The notes: generated by a model from the sequence alone, not told the origin. A stretch of DNA of 64,000 nt from Xanthostigma xanthostigma (GCA_963575645.1 OY754469.1:20850001-20914000); one strand, 5' to 3'; shown: positions 1 through 10,080, counted from the first letter of the stretch. Numbers and translations: made by a program.

Positions 1-602
1 GTACCGGAATCCACGGCCATAATCGGAACCAATAATTCGACTGGGACGGAAGCGGGCAAGGAAACATACGGAACCGACGAATCCCGGTCAAATTCAAACG
101 ATACTGTATTGTCGGCACAGTTTAATATGGCCCTCATGCTTTTCAAGGACTTACTACCTATAATTACGGGGTACGAAATATTTGGCAGCACAAAAAAGAT
201 AAGTTTCCAAGTTTTATTATTGATTTTAACGACTAATGTCACCGAGCTATCGGAACGGGTCGTTTGACCATTGGCCACGCGAGCATATTGTTCGCATTTC
301 TTATAATTACCTAACTTAAGAGAAACTAAATAATCGGCCAGGTTAGCGCTAATATAATTTAGCGTGGAACCCGTGTCGAGTAGAGCGGAGGCCTTAACAT
401 TACCTAAACTAAGATTAATTATAGGGACAGACAAGGACTTATCGACTAAATTATTTGAATTGGCGGTTGCAGCGAAATAATTCGAAATAGCTGCAATCGG
501 AATCCTATCGAATAATTTTGGAGACGGGGCCGAAACGGAGGAAATTGTTAAACTATCACTATCAGTTAAACAATTATTACTAAAAATTTTGGGGGGTACT
601 TT
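1..602 (-). CDS. Retrotransposon pol, protease region, partial (open at window edge)
   Basis: Translating the minus strand from 602 gives about 200 open codons in the same frame as the upstream gag. A retropepsin active site DTGSTLNYI lies with its catalytic Asp codon at 375-377, and a later hydrophobic PVIIGS segment matches the second half of the retropepsin fold. There is no obvious start codon of its own, which is expected for pol expressed as an extension of gag. Expression would need readthrough of the TGA at 603-605, or that TGA is an inactivating change. The rest of pol lies outside the window. Confidence 0.8.
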
Positions 603-1421
603 TCAAGAACTAGATTCTAAAATCGCTCGGGGCGGAGCGCGAGACGGACGGACGGGGCACTGACTTATAATATGTCCCTCCTGTTTGCAATAGAAACAAG
701 CTACGATACGGTTTCGGTTCTCGGGACTCGATGGGGAACTAGATGTGCTATACAGAGATTGTTGTCTTTGTACCGCTCTTAATTTTTTGATAATGACCCG
801 GAGTTGGGCCACATCCTCTGGAGGATCGCGATACTGCAGTTGATCAAAGGTCTTTTTGTTTTGATTTACCCAAATTTTGGCAACAATATCTGTTTCGGAA
901 TTCTGAGAGTTTAATAGCCTGGCATATTTTAGAACCTCCTCCGCATAATCCGGAAAACTTTCAGAGGGGGTCTGTTGGCGGTTCACAAATCGTTCCGACA
1001 ATATAACGCGATCAATAGGAGTAGTGAACTCGTTCATCAGATCTGACTTAATTCTATCCCAATCCTCCTGTAGGGGGAATTGGCGAATCCACCACTCTCT
1101 GAGTGGATCCTCGAGCTTAAATGTTAAGTAACTAAAAATAGATTGGCGGGGAATAAACGGAACGGACATGAGAGAATCTACTTCTAAAATGAATTTAACC
1201 AGCTTATCTAAATTTACCCCGTCAGTTGAAGAGACCTGAGTTAGCATTTCTCTAACATCTGAATTCGTTATAGGCACTGACAACTGAATTGCGTTCTCCG
1301 GTAACATATGTGACTCACCGGAAACACCGGACACTGGAACACTTGGAGGCTGCGTCTCCATGACGACGACCGGAGGATTTGCCGACTGCGGAATGGACTG
1401 GACGGTTCTGGATTTAGGCAT
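603..1421 (-). CDS. Gag capsid/nucleocapsid polyprotein of LTR retrotransposon
   Basis: Structural protein that would assemble retrotransposon particles and package RNA in the cytoplasm. I start it at the ATG at 1419-1421 (272 aa); the frame extends 12 codons further upstream to a TTG but a TGA precedes that. The middle has the Trp- and Leu-rich composition of retrotransposon gag domains (EWWIRQF, DEFTTP-like segment). The C-terminus has a classical CX2CX4HX4C zinc knuckle at about residues 242-255 (CFYCKQEGHIISQC). The frame ends with TGA at 603-605, directly followed in the same frame by protease, so gag and pol may be one frame interrupted by a stop. Confidence 0.85.
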   Translation of the reverse strand: MPKSRTVQSIPQSANPPVVVMETQPPSVPVSGVSGESHMLPENAIQLSVPITNSDVREMLTQVSSTDGVNLDKLVKFILEVDSLMSVPFIPRQSIFSYLTFKLEDPLREWWIRQFPLQEDWDRIKSDLMNEFTTPIDRVILSERFVNRQQTPSESFPDYAEEVLKYARLLNSQNSETDIVAKIWVNQNKKTFDQLQYRDPPEDVAQLRVIIKKLRAVQRQQSLYSTSSSPSSPENRNRIVACFYCKQEGHIISQCPVRPSRAPPRAILESSS

Positions 1422-1477
1422 CAGGATTGCGGGCACGTACCGGACAGGTTGAAGCAAGACTCAGGTTTCCCAAACTA

Positions 1478-1493
1478 CGCTCGTCTGCTACCA
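1478..1493 (-). other. Primer-binding site candidate (element 1)
   Basis: The minus strand reads TGGTAGCAGACGAGCG six bases inside the presumed LTR end. It begins with TGG, as expected for pairing to a tRNA 3' CCA. The primer tRNA was not identified. Confidence 0.55.
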
Positions 1494-1499
1494 ATTTAA

Positions 1500-2411
1500 T
1501 GTTGTACGTTCGGGCGGCCTAGACGGATCCCACTTGTTCAACCTGTAGGAAAGAAATGGAAGCAAGGAGAAACGGATCACACTTAAGACCCAGGCGCGAC
1601 TCGATGTTTTTGTTGTGCTGGGCCCTTTCTTTGTTGATGTTAATTATGTGTGAGTCGGCCTGAGACTCTTTTATATGATTCGTTTTAAATGTAAAATTAA
1701 ATAAATAAGAAAAAATGAATTGTTTCAATTTAACCGAATATATTTTTAGAGATTACAAACATGGAAACAGTTATGGTTTCAGACTAAGACAGATTAACAA
1801 AATATCGGCCAGATTATTTACAATTATATATTACTTAGGATAGATTGCACGGACAAGACAGCTTATTTTTACAGACAGGACAACAGAAACAAAATACAGA
1901 CCATTTTTACAGACGGACCAAAATAACAAAATACAGACCTTTTTACCGACAGAACAAAGTTACTAAATACAGACCTATTATTTACAATTTATTATTAACT
2001 AATTAACACAGAAAATCAGAACAAGGAAAACGGCTTAAATTTTACAGAACGGACAAAACGGATCTTGACTTTTCTTCCGAAAATATCATAATCATAATAA
2101 TTGTTATTTTTCCGCGTCCCTAACAACCTTTTTTTTTTGAACAAAAAAAAAACACAGCACTCATTGTTCACAACACGCCACCTAGATTCAGTCAGGTTTT
2201 CTCGTCACATATATTTTGTGGAGAAAGCAATTGAATCACAGACGCCTATAACAATTCGCATTATACCGACTAGGTGCAAAACCGTGGTCAGTAGCTGCTG
2301 GCGTACTCTGTTTGCCAAAAAGGTGAACTTTGGCGCTTGTAAAGTTTAGTAAAAATAAATGAAAATAGTGAACTAAGATTATTATAATATTAAACTTGTG
2401 GCAATAATGTC

Positions 2412-2413
<2 letters not shown>
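1500..2413 (-). repeat. Probable 5' LTR of element 1
   Basis: The minus strand would start TGTGACATTATTGCC at 2413 and end ACGTACAACA at 1500, giving TG...CA ends and placing the primer-binding site just inside. The partner LTR is outside the window, so the outer boundary is tentative. The outer end abuts a TA microsatellite. Part of it is a low-complexity run of 'acagac' words on the plus strand (1850-1980). Confidence 0.45.

Positions 2414-2457
<44 letters not shown>
2414..2457. repeat. TA microsatellite
   Basis: About 44 bp of alternating AT with one ATACAT interruption. The following 230 bp (2458-2686) has no recognisable feature. Confidence 0.9.
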
Positions 2458-2683
2458 AACATTTCCAAAAATGGTGCCAAACTTCTTAGAAAGTTTTGAA
2501 ACGTCGAGAAATTTTGGTCCGACCCCTAGGTCCCGTCATCCGACCGACGCCAATAGTGTAAGTGCCTTATGGCAAATACACTAATAAGAATGATCTTAAA
2601 AATATATTGTAAACAATTTCTGTAAGTAGGATAAAAAGTCTAAATTATCAAATTACAAATTAATTAGATAATCCATTACTGAC

Positions 2684-2686
<3 letters not shown>

Positions 2687-2759
<73 letters not shown>
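2687..2759. repeat. TA microsatellite, left part of insertion target
   Basis: About 73 bp of pure AT directly before the 5' LTR of element 2. The run resumes after the 3' LTR at 7682, showing that the retrotransposon landed inside one long TA repeat. Confidence 0.95.
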
Positions 2760-2763
<4 letters not shown>

Positions 2764-3104
2764 AAAGCGAAACACTTTTTAGAACCTCTGGTACTTATCT
2801 ATGATACATTCTCTGAAGGCGTCCATTCGGTCCAAATCTGTGAATTGATTAGTTTAGTTAGAGCTCTGTGTTTAGTTGTCAAGTTTATAAAAAAAGTTGA
2901 AGAAAATTTTAGAAATTATTTAAATTTATAATAAAAATTGTTAAGTCCAAAAATTGACAATTAAAATCGATTTTCTTTAAGGTAAGCTTAATTTTTATAG
3001 TTATAAGGTTATTATTGTACTTAATTTAATAATTAAATGTTTCTTTAAGGAGAAAAAACGATTAGTTGTTATTCAGAATCCTACCCCAAAATTTCGACAT
3101 TACA
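2760..3104 (+). repeat. 5' LTR of element 2
   Basis: Begins TGTAAAAGCGAAAC and ends CGACATTACA. It matches 7337-7681 over its full length with one difference. It holds TATA-like words (TTTATAAAAA near 2884 and TTATAATAAAA near 2926) and a perfect palindrome AAAATCGATTTT at 2963-2974. Confidence 0.97.
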
Positions 3105-3120
3105 AATCGATTTTACGTCA
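3105..3120 (+). other. Unusual primer-binding region (element 2)
   Basis: Directly after the LTR the sequence is AATCGATTTTACGTC, without the TGG that pairs with a tRNA CCA end. With the last base of the LTR it gives AAATCGATTTT, which is complementary to the LTR palindrome AAAATCGATTTT at 2963-2974. That would allow priming by the element's own RNA, or an internal tRNA fragment could be used instead. Confidence 0.5.
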
Positions 3121-3156
3121 AAAAAATAAAATAAATCAACTTTGGATAATAATATT

Positions 3157-6100
3157 ATGTCGTCTCGTCAAGTAAAGATACATTTCGAATTTGGAGAAGA
3201 TGGAAGCAATGGTGAATGTTTATTAGTCACATCAATTCGTCTTACGTCCGAAACAACAACATATGCCATTCCATCGGAATTTCGAGGGGCACATCACCAT
3301 ACGGAGTTATTTACCCTAAGTATTGTAAGAAATGCATGCAAAAATGTAATAAAAATAGGTCAATATCGTAATATTACCGTAACACTACCTCCGGAGATAG
3401 CTTCTCTATATCTAGATGAAGATAAAAATTTTGTTTATAAAAATATTTATTTTGATGAATTTAGTAATGAAAACCAGGGAGGTCAAATTCAAAGTGTGGA
3501 GAAAGCTTCAGATAATCAAGTAGAATTAATTAAGCTCATTGAAAAACTAACTTCAAGGTTTGAGGAAAAGGAGACAAAACCTTTCGACTTGTCTAAAATT
3601 CAAAATAGATTGATCATTGAAAAATTTCAGGGAAAAGAGAATGGTAGGGACTGGATGGATATTTTCGAAAGAGAATGTGAGAGGAATCATGTACTAACAC
3701 ACCATCAGAAAATAGAAGTTCTACGGCTATTTTTAGAAAATAATGCGTCTGAGTGGTACAACGCCACATATTGTAAATTAGGGTTAGGGTCAGACTGGAT
3801 TGATTGGCGAAATTCGTTTGTACGAACTTATTGTGACAAAAGTTGGAAATCGGTGCATTTTGCATACAACTTTAAATATATAAGTGGTTCATTTTTAGAT
3901 TACGCACTAAAAAAGGAGAGATTACTCTTGGAAACAGAGCCGTTAATGTCCGATAGATCACGCATAAATCATTTAGTCGTAGGTCTTCCACTTTATATTC
4001 AAGATCGCCTTGACAAAGAAGAAATAACATCAACTGAACAACTTATGAATAAAATACGGGGGTTTTCTCAAGCGTATCCAAGAGAAAAAAAAATGAACTC
4101 GTTTAAGTCCGAAAGTCGTGTCCCGGAAAATAGATCAAACCATAAACAAATAGAAAAACGACCTTGCAGCGTTTGCGAATCAAAGGGTTACCCAGGTCGT
4201 TTCCATCCAATTGATGCATGTAGGAATAAAGATCGCTCAATTGAAGATAGGCGGGTAAATATGACTGAAGTCGAGGAGTTTGCAATAAATGCACAGGAGG
4301 AGAAAAAAAAACTAGAATGCACACCACTAATTAGGCTAACTGTCAAACTTAATAACAAAAATATAACAGGAATTTATGACAGTGGATCAAACATAACGTT
4401 GGTTAACTCAAAAGTTATACAAGATTTTAAGGATAAAATGTGGAAAAACGAACAAATATTTAAGACAATTAGTGGTGTAACGAAAAGTTTTAATAAAATA
4501 AAATTACCTTTGAAAATTAATAAGATAAAAAAAGAATTGGATGTTCATGTAATAAAAAATGATAAGTTTACATATGATATTTTATTGGGATTGGATGCAA
4601 TACAAAAATTCCAATTAATGCAAGACGAGAATCTAAATATTTTACAGAGAATCGATAGTAATAATGTAGAAAAACTCACTAACTTAAAAAATTACAATAC
4701 AATCCAATTAAACTATTTTGAGGATCAAAATGTTTATCTAGACAAACTAAATCATTTAGAAAAAGAGAAAAGAAGTACAATTTTAGAGACTTTAAATAAC
4801 AATAGAGCAGTGTTTTCAACCCATAAATATGATATTGGGCTAGTTGAAAATCATGAGGCGCACATTAAACTTGTGGAAAATAAATATATATCAAAAAAAC
4901 CATATAGATGCTCAATTCAAGACGAACGTGAAATTGAAAGTCAGATATCCAAATTACTTGAGGTCGGTTTAATCGAAGAATCCCAATCCCCATTTGCTGC
5001 ACCTGTAACTCTGGCTTACAAAAAAGAAGAAGGGAGAAGGTCAAGACTATGCATTGACTTTCGAGAACTGAATAAAATTTTAGTACCAGAATCTCAACCT
5101 TTTCCGCGAATTGAGGACATCGTAGTTAAAACCCGAAATTGTTCTTGGTATTCGGTATTTGACATTAATTCAGCTTTCTGGACCATCCCAGTACGATTAA
5201 AAGACCGGTATAAAACCGCATTTGTTACTCAAAACGGTCATTATCAGTGGAAACGGTTACCTTTCGGCTTAAAGATCTCACCTGCCATTTTTCAACGGGT
5301 TCTAGCCACCACAATCCGTCGCAAAAAACTGCAAGATTTTTGCATCAACTACATAGCCGACATCCTAGTATTTTCTTCCAATTTCGATCAACATGTATCC
5401 CATATAAATCAATTATTTAATGCCATCAAATCAGAAGGTTTTAGGCTCAAGTTATCAAAATGTAGTTTTGCTCAATCCTCAGTGCACTATTTGGGTCATA
5501 CTCTCGCAAACAATTCCGTCAGGCCACATCACGACAACTTAAAGTCTATCAAAAATTTTCCAAAGCCACAGAACAAAAAAAACATTAGACAATTCTTAGG
5601 AAAAATAAACTTCTACCACAAATATATACCAGATTATACGAGAATACTCGAACCTATTCACAATCTCTTACGAAATAATACGGAATTTAAATGGAACAAT
5701 GAATGTGAGTTGACATTCAATAAGATAAAGGAGTATCTATGCAAAAGCCCAATTTTATCAATTTTTGACCCACGGAGAGAGACATTCCTTTTTACTGATG
5801 CGAGTGCTCTAGGAGTTGGGGCAGTATTGAAACAAGTACAAGATGGAGGTGAATTAAAGCCAGTTGCATATTTTTCAAAGAAATTTACCCCATCTCAAGC
5901 AAAGAAAAAGGCTGTTTACTTAGAATGTTTAGCAATTAAAGAGGCTATACGGTACTGGCAACATTGGTTAATAGGGCACAAATTTCAAGTAGTATCAGAC
6001 CACAAGCCGTTAGAAAACCTAAGAGTAAAAGCTAGAACGGATGAAGAACTAGGAGAGTTAGTATATTATTTGTCGCAATATGATTTTACGATCAAGTATT

Positions 6101-7341
6101 CGCCAGGAAAATATAACCAAGAGGCTGATGCCCTATCTAGAAATCCTGTCTTAGAATCTTTTGAAAATATGGATGACGTACTTCAAATAGTTAATTTGGT
6201 CACAATTGAAGATCTCAAACAAGACCAGATCATCCATCAGAAGGAACTGTCTACAGACAAGCAAACTTATAATAAAGGTGAAATACTTTACAAAAGACTT
6301 CGAAATAGGGAACGAATTTTCGTATCAAAGAATTATGGAATAGAAATTATAAAAAAAATTCATGCCCACTACGGTCATATTGGAAGAGGGCACATGCTGG
6401 CCAAAATACGACCTTTTTATTATTTTAAAAGAATGGACTCATTGATAACCGATTTCTGCAATAAATGTGACATATGCAAAAGAAACAAATCCAGACGATG
6501 CCGGGAGATTGGATATTTGTCGCAATTGGGGCCAGCTAAAGAACCCTATGAAATTATGTCTCTGGATACTATTGGTGGATTTGCCGGCTACCGATCGACT
6601 AAACGGTATCTTCACCTATTGGTTGATCACTTCACTCGGTTTGCATACACCTATTCTTGCTCGGGACAGCAAACCAAAGATATTATTAACTTTTTACGAC
6701 CTATTTTTAGTAATCATAATGTAAAAATTCTTCTGACGGACCAATACTCTGCTATTAATTCCAAAGAGTTTAAAAATTTTCTGCGTACTTTTAACGTCAC
6801 GGCTATTTTTACAGCTGTAGATTGTCCTTTCTCAAACGGGTTGAACGAACGACTCAATCAAACATTGGTAAACCGAATTCGTTGTAAGATAAGCGAACAG
6901 CCGCAACAATCCTGGCCTAAGCTAGCGAAAGAATGTACCGAAGAGTACAACCGTACTACACATAGCGTAACCAAATTTTCCCCACAGTACTTGCTAACAG
7001 GAAATCAATCTTCTATAATACCCTCTAGCCTTTGTCAACCACATGATTTAAATCAGGATAGAATACAGGCATTTGAGAATTCCCAGAGAAATCATAACAA
7101 TAATAAAAGCAGGTATGATCAAACCAAGAAACAACACGATTTTCAAATAGGAGATTTAGTTTATATTGAAAAGGGAAACCGTCTTAATCGGAAAAAATTA
7201 GATCCAGTAAGAGTAGGACCTTTGGAAATTTTAAGCCGCATATCGTCTACCATTTATGAAGTCGGTGGTGGAGGTCGTAGATCTCAAGCGAACTTCGTAC
7301 ACAGCAGTAAGCTCTTGTCTTTTCGAGGGGGGGAGATGTAA
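3157..7341 (+). CDS. Gag-pol polyprotein of Ty3/Gypsy element 2
   Basis: Single 1394-aa frame. The first ATG is at 3157; an open extension begins at a TTG at 3142, which I do not use. Residues 1-330 are gag-like, with a CX2CX9HX4C knuckle at about 337-355 (longer spacing than the usual CX2CX4HX4C). The protease carries YDSGS with Asp408. Reverse transcriptase follows (CIDFREL, FDINSAF with Asp669, LPFGL), then the box that should read YxDD reads YIAD (732-735; codon 734 is GCC). RNase H has Asp880, Glu923, Asp948. Integrase has an HHCC finger (about 1069-1104) and the DDE triad Asp1137, Asp1195, Glu1231, then a GPLEIL segment near the C-terminus. The stop TAA lies inside the 3' LTR. The frame is otherwise intact, but the RT change should abolish polymerase activity if not compensated. 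Confidence 0.95.
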   Translation: MSSRQVKIHFEFGEDGSNGECLLVTSIRLTSETTTYAIPSEFRGAHHHTELFTLSIVRNACKNVIKIGQYRNITVTLPPEIASLYLDEDKNFVYKNIYFDEFSNENQGGQIQSVEKASDNQVELIKLIEKLTSRFEEKETKPFDLSKIQNRLIIEKFQGKENGRDWMDIFERECERNHVLTHHQKIEVLRLFLENNASEWYNATYCKLGLGSDWIDWRNSFVRTYCDKSWKSVHFAYNFKYISGSFLDYALKKERLLLETEPLMSDRSRINHLVVGLPLYIQDRLDKEEITSTEQLMNKIRGFSQAYPREKKMNSFKSESRVPENRSNHKQIEKRPCSVCESKGYPGRFHPIDACRNKDRSIEDRRVNMTEVEEFAINAQEEKKKLECTPLIRLTVKLNNKNITGIYDSGSNITLVNSKVIQDFKDKMWKNEQIFKTISGVTKSFNKIKLPLKINKIKKELDVHVIKNDKFTYDILLGLDAIQKFQLMQDENLNILQRIDSNNVEKLTNLKNYNTIQLNYFEDQNVYLDKLNHLEKEKRSTILETLNNNRAVFSTHKYDIGLVENHEAHIKLVENKYISKKPYRCSIQDEREIESQISKLLEVGLIEESQSPFAAPVTLAYKKEEGRRSRLCIDFRELNKILVPESQPFPRIEDIVVKTRNCSWYSVFDINSAFWTIPVRLKDRYKTAFVTQNGHYQWKRLPFGLKISPAIFQRVLATTIRRKKLQDFCINYIADILVFSSNFDQHVSHINQLFNAIKSEGFRLKLSKCSFAQSSVHYLGHTLANNSVRPHHDNLKSIKNFPKPQNKKNIRQFLGKINFYHKYIPDYTRILEPIHNLLRNNTEFKWNNECELTFNKIKEYLCKSPILSIFDPRRETFLFTDASALGVGAVLKQVQDGGELKPVAYFSKKFTPSQAKKKAVYLECLAIKEAIRYWQHWLIGHKFQVVSDHKPLENLRVKARTDEELGELVYYLSQYDFTIKYSPGKYNQEADALSRNPVLESFENMDDVLQIVNLVTIEDLKQDQIIHQKELSTDKQTYNKGEILYKRLRNRERIFVSKNYGIEIIKKIHAHYGHIGRGHMLAKIRPFYYFKRMDSLITDFCNKCDICKRNKSRRCREIGYLSQLGPAKEPYEIMSLDTIGGFAGYRSTKRYLHLLVDHFTRFAYTYSCSGQQTKDIINFLRPIFSNHNVKILLTDQYSAINSKEFKNFLRTFNVTAIFTAVDCPFSNGLNERLNQTLVNRIRCKISEQPQQSWPKLAKECTEEYNRTTHSVTKFSPQYLLTGNQSSIIPSSLCQPHDLNQDRIQAFENSQRNHNNNKSRYDQTKKQHDFQIGDLVYIEKGNRLNRKKLDPVRVGPLEILSRISSTIYEVGGGGRRSQANFVHSSKLLSFRGGEM
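7325..7336 (+). other. Polypurine tract of element 2
   Basis: GAGGGGGGGAGA immediately before the 3' LTR; the expected primer site for plus-strand DNA synthesis. It also codes for the last residues of the polyprotein. Confidence 0.85.
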
Positions 7342-7677
7342 AAGCGAAACACTTTTTAGAACCTCTGGTACTTATCTATGATACATTCTCTGAAGGCGTC
7401 CATTCGGTCCAAATCTGTGAATTGATTAGTTTAGTTAGAGCTCTGTGTTTAGTTGTCAAGTTTATAAAAAAAGTTGAAGAAAATTTTAGAAATTATTTAA
7501 ATTTATAATTAAAATTGTTAAGTCCAAAAATTGACAATTAAAATCGATTTTCTTTAAGGTAAGCTTAATTTTTATAGTTATAAGGTTATTATTGTACTTA
7601 ATTTAATAATTAAATGTTTCTTTAAGGAGAAAAAACGATTAGTTGTTATTCAGAATCCTACCCCAAAATTTCGACAT

Positions 7678-7681
<4 letters not shown>
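7337..7681 (+). repeat. 3' LTR of element 2
   Basis: 345 bp, identical to the 5' LTR except T at 7510. The polyprotein stop codon overlaps its first bases. Confidence 0.97.
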
Positions 7682-7776
<95 letters not shown>

Positions 7777-7777
7777 A
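7682..7777. repeat. TA microsatellite, right part of insertion target
   Basis: Continuation of the TA run at 2687-2759, ending in short 'taagtatata' variants. Confidence 0.93.
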
Positions 7778-8421
7778 AGTATATATAAGTGTGCGGGCAA
7801 TAACTTTCGAAGGAGCTAATTAATTTTAATGAAATTTGGACCACATGTTGAAATCCATCACCGCACGAAGCCTATTTAAAATGGGCCCAATCAGGCCATT
7901 TTAAGGGTCGGTTTTAGGGGTTGAAAAATATTTTTGGGCCCAAAAATACCGACAAATTTCTCCGAATCGTTTCAAAATTGACATTTAACCCTTTAGTAAT
8001 GATCAAAATGTGCTACCAAAATTTTATTAAAATCGGCCCGACAGGACCGGAATTAAAAATTTTATGAAAACGTTAGTTTGTAGATATGGATTTACTTAGT
8101 GAAGGATGAATTTAATTTGGTCGATTGATAGTAATATTAAAATTAAGAAAAAATATTATTTTAAGGGATGTATTAAGGGGTTAAAATTCTTATTTTGTTC
8201 AAAAACAAAAGAGTTAAGTTCACATAATAAAGCCACACTGCCTGTGTAAGCAAATACACTATATTGTCGGCAGGGTTTCGCACTGCGACCCGAGTTTTTA
8301 TAATTGTAGATCTAATATCAATTCTCACTTTTGAATGACTATTATTTTTAATTACACAAATAAATAGAATCAGTGTGCCTAACGTTCTTATTTCGTAAAG
8401 AAACTAGTAAATTATTTTAAA
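7778..8421. other. Non-coding stretch, probably old repeat
   Basis: No coding frame of note. Phrases such as 'taactttcgaaggagct' and 'gaaatttggaccacatg' have the style of an interspersed repeat consensus, but no second copy is seen in the window. Confidence 0.4.
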
Positions 8422-8920
8422 CTAGATGTTACCCGCGGCTTCGCACACAATTGAGACGAAACATAGATGCATTCCCACTATTTGGCATAGATACTTCTTT
8501 CTCGACGTAGACCTCCCTGATAAATTTTAAAATTGATGACATTCACGTGATAAACGCCCTGACAAACGTTGAAAATGACACCCATGTTGAGTTGTACCTC
8601 TTTTCACCCTCTGAAGGGGTTGCTTTTTGAAAAAGCATGAAACAAGTGTTTATTTATTTGTTGACGGGAGTAATCCTGCGTATTTTCGAATTGATACATT
8701 TATCTTATATGAAATTATCCATGTAAATTTTGATCACCCGTTACACCCTTTAAGGGGTTGAAATTTCAAAAATCCGTTCTTATGCCTTCGTCATGTCGTC
8801 ATAATAACTATATATGTGCCAAACAGTCCAATCCGTCTAGTGGTTTGAGCTGTGCGTTGGTAGATCAGTCAGTCAGCCAGTCAGTCAGTCAGTCACAGTT
8901 TCCTTTTATATATTTAGATA
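8422..8920 (+). repeat. Interspersed repeat family A, copy 1
   Basis: Starts CTAGATGTTACCCGCGG and ends with a (CAGT)n run followed by TTTCCTTTTATATATTTAGA. The same sequence occurs in reverse orientation at 15779-16310. The CTAG-side motif and absence of long inverted ends fit a Helitron-like or SINE-like non-autonomous element; the class is not certain. Confidence 0.75.
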
Positions 8921-10045
8921 ATAAATTAGAAAATCAGCAATATTTTCCCAGTTCCTGCAAACTGAACGTTCGGTACTTTCTGGGATGAACCATGATTTAG
9001 TTATTTCATTTTCAATCTTTGATACTGTTACTTCAAAGAACCTAAGTAATAATGTATCTAATTATATCATGCATGCCGTTTGCAATTAAAATATATAGTT
9101 TCTTCTTTTCGACAATAAAGACATGTCGTTATTTTTTAAGAATGTCCTAATTAACAGAATTTGATAAACATGGTTGTGAAAGTGTTAACTATATAGACAA
9201 GAGAAAAAAAAACACTGTCGGGCGCGCATGCGTGGTGTAGAGCGCGAAACCGTTCCCAGGCAACAGAATGAATCGGGGGTGTATGGGAGTTAAATATCGA
9301 GCGACTGGGGACTACTGAAGCGGACGTTCCAATGCTACAATACTATATTCCTCCAGTTTTGATAACAAATCGCTGTAGGTTTGAGTCGACCGCGTATGGG
9401 ATGCAAGCTTTGGAGCTTACTTCTGGAGGCAGGATATAGTGGCGCCTCATTCGATCTGTTGCTATCTTGGCATTTGGAACAACATTAAGAAAGCTCTCAG
9501 TAAAATATCATAAGTAAATAATCGTGAATTATAACCGCCCAGTTAAATTATCTAAATATCCATTTACCTTATGGTCACTTAAAATTACCATATAAAACCT
9601 TTTTTTTGTAAATATTAAACATGTTTTATTTGCATTTTTTCCCGAAAATAAATTTAAAGGCGTACTTCGTAAGTGTATAGTAAATCTGTGTTTATTTGAA
9701 AAAAAAAAACGTAGACAATAAAGTGAGTAGACTGAAAAATATAATCAAAAAAGTAGTTTTTCAAATGTTACAAATGTTACAAATTTTCAAAGTAGAAATA
9801 GAAAAAGTTCCATTGATATTTTAGATATTTCAATAGTTATTTATTAAACAAAAAATATATAATGGACCAAATATTAGCTCGTGATGTAACCTCCTAGAAA
9901 TCTTTTGAACAATAATTAAATGTGTTTTTCCAATATAAATGTATTAAAATAAAAATAATTCATATATTTACTTTTTTCAATAAAAGTTGGTAATGTCTAT
10001 ATTTCCGTAAATGTATTTAACAGTATTTCAAAAAATGAATAATAC
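8921..10045. other. Non-coding upstream region of the histidine-rich exon
   Basis: Mostly AT-rich. A GC-richer, CpG-containing patch at about 9205-9500 (GGGCGCGCATGCGTGG, then GTTCCCAGGCAAC at 9252-9264, which fits the degenerate X-box pattern) looks different from its surroundings and could be regulatory or an upstream non-coding exon. No convincing protein frame. Confidence 0.45.
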
Positions 10046-10080
10046 GTATATATCCATAAATGAATTTTTCAATTCAGTTA
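10046..10080 (+). promoter_or_regulatory. TATA box plus initiator upstream of histidine-rich exon
   Basis: GTATATA at 10046-10052 lies about 29 bases before the A of an arthropod initiator TCAGT (10074-10078, presumed start at 10076). This spacing is canonical and would give a 5' leader of 69 bases before the ATG at 10145. Confidence 0.55.

Larger units (their letters stand above)
1..2413 (-). mobile_element. Partial Ty3/Gypsy-like LTR retrotransposon, 5' half
   Basis: Reading on the minus strand, a probable 5' LTR (about 2413 to 1500) is followed by a primer-binding site, a gag frame with a CCHC knuckle and an aspartic protease frame that runs off the left edge. Reverse transcriptase, integrase and the 3' LTR would lie to the left of position 1. 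Assignment to Ty3/Gypsy rather than another LTR superfamily rests on the gag type and on protease directly following gag, because the diagnostic RT/integrase order is not visible. No frameshifts are seen in the visible coding part, but a TGA separates gag from protease. Confidence 0.8.
2760..7681 (+). mobile_element. Complete Ty3/Gypsy retrotransposon (element 2)
   Basis: A 4922-bp element with 345-bp LTRs at both ends and a single gag-pol frame of 1394 codons. The order protease, RT, RNase H, integrase defines Ty3/Gypsy. There is no env-like frame. The flanking bases are TATA on both sides, compatible with a 4-bp target duplication but uninformative within a TA repeat. The two LTRs differ at one position (A at 2933, T at 7510), so the insertion is very recent. 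Two oddities: no TGG primer-binding site after the 5' LTR, and one catalytic Asp of reverse transcriptase replaced by Ala. Confidence 0.95.

Noticed and set aside
3142..3156. TTG start for the element 2 polyprotein
   Set aside because: The next in-frame ATG at 3157 is a simpler start and loses nothing recognisable.
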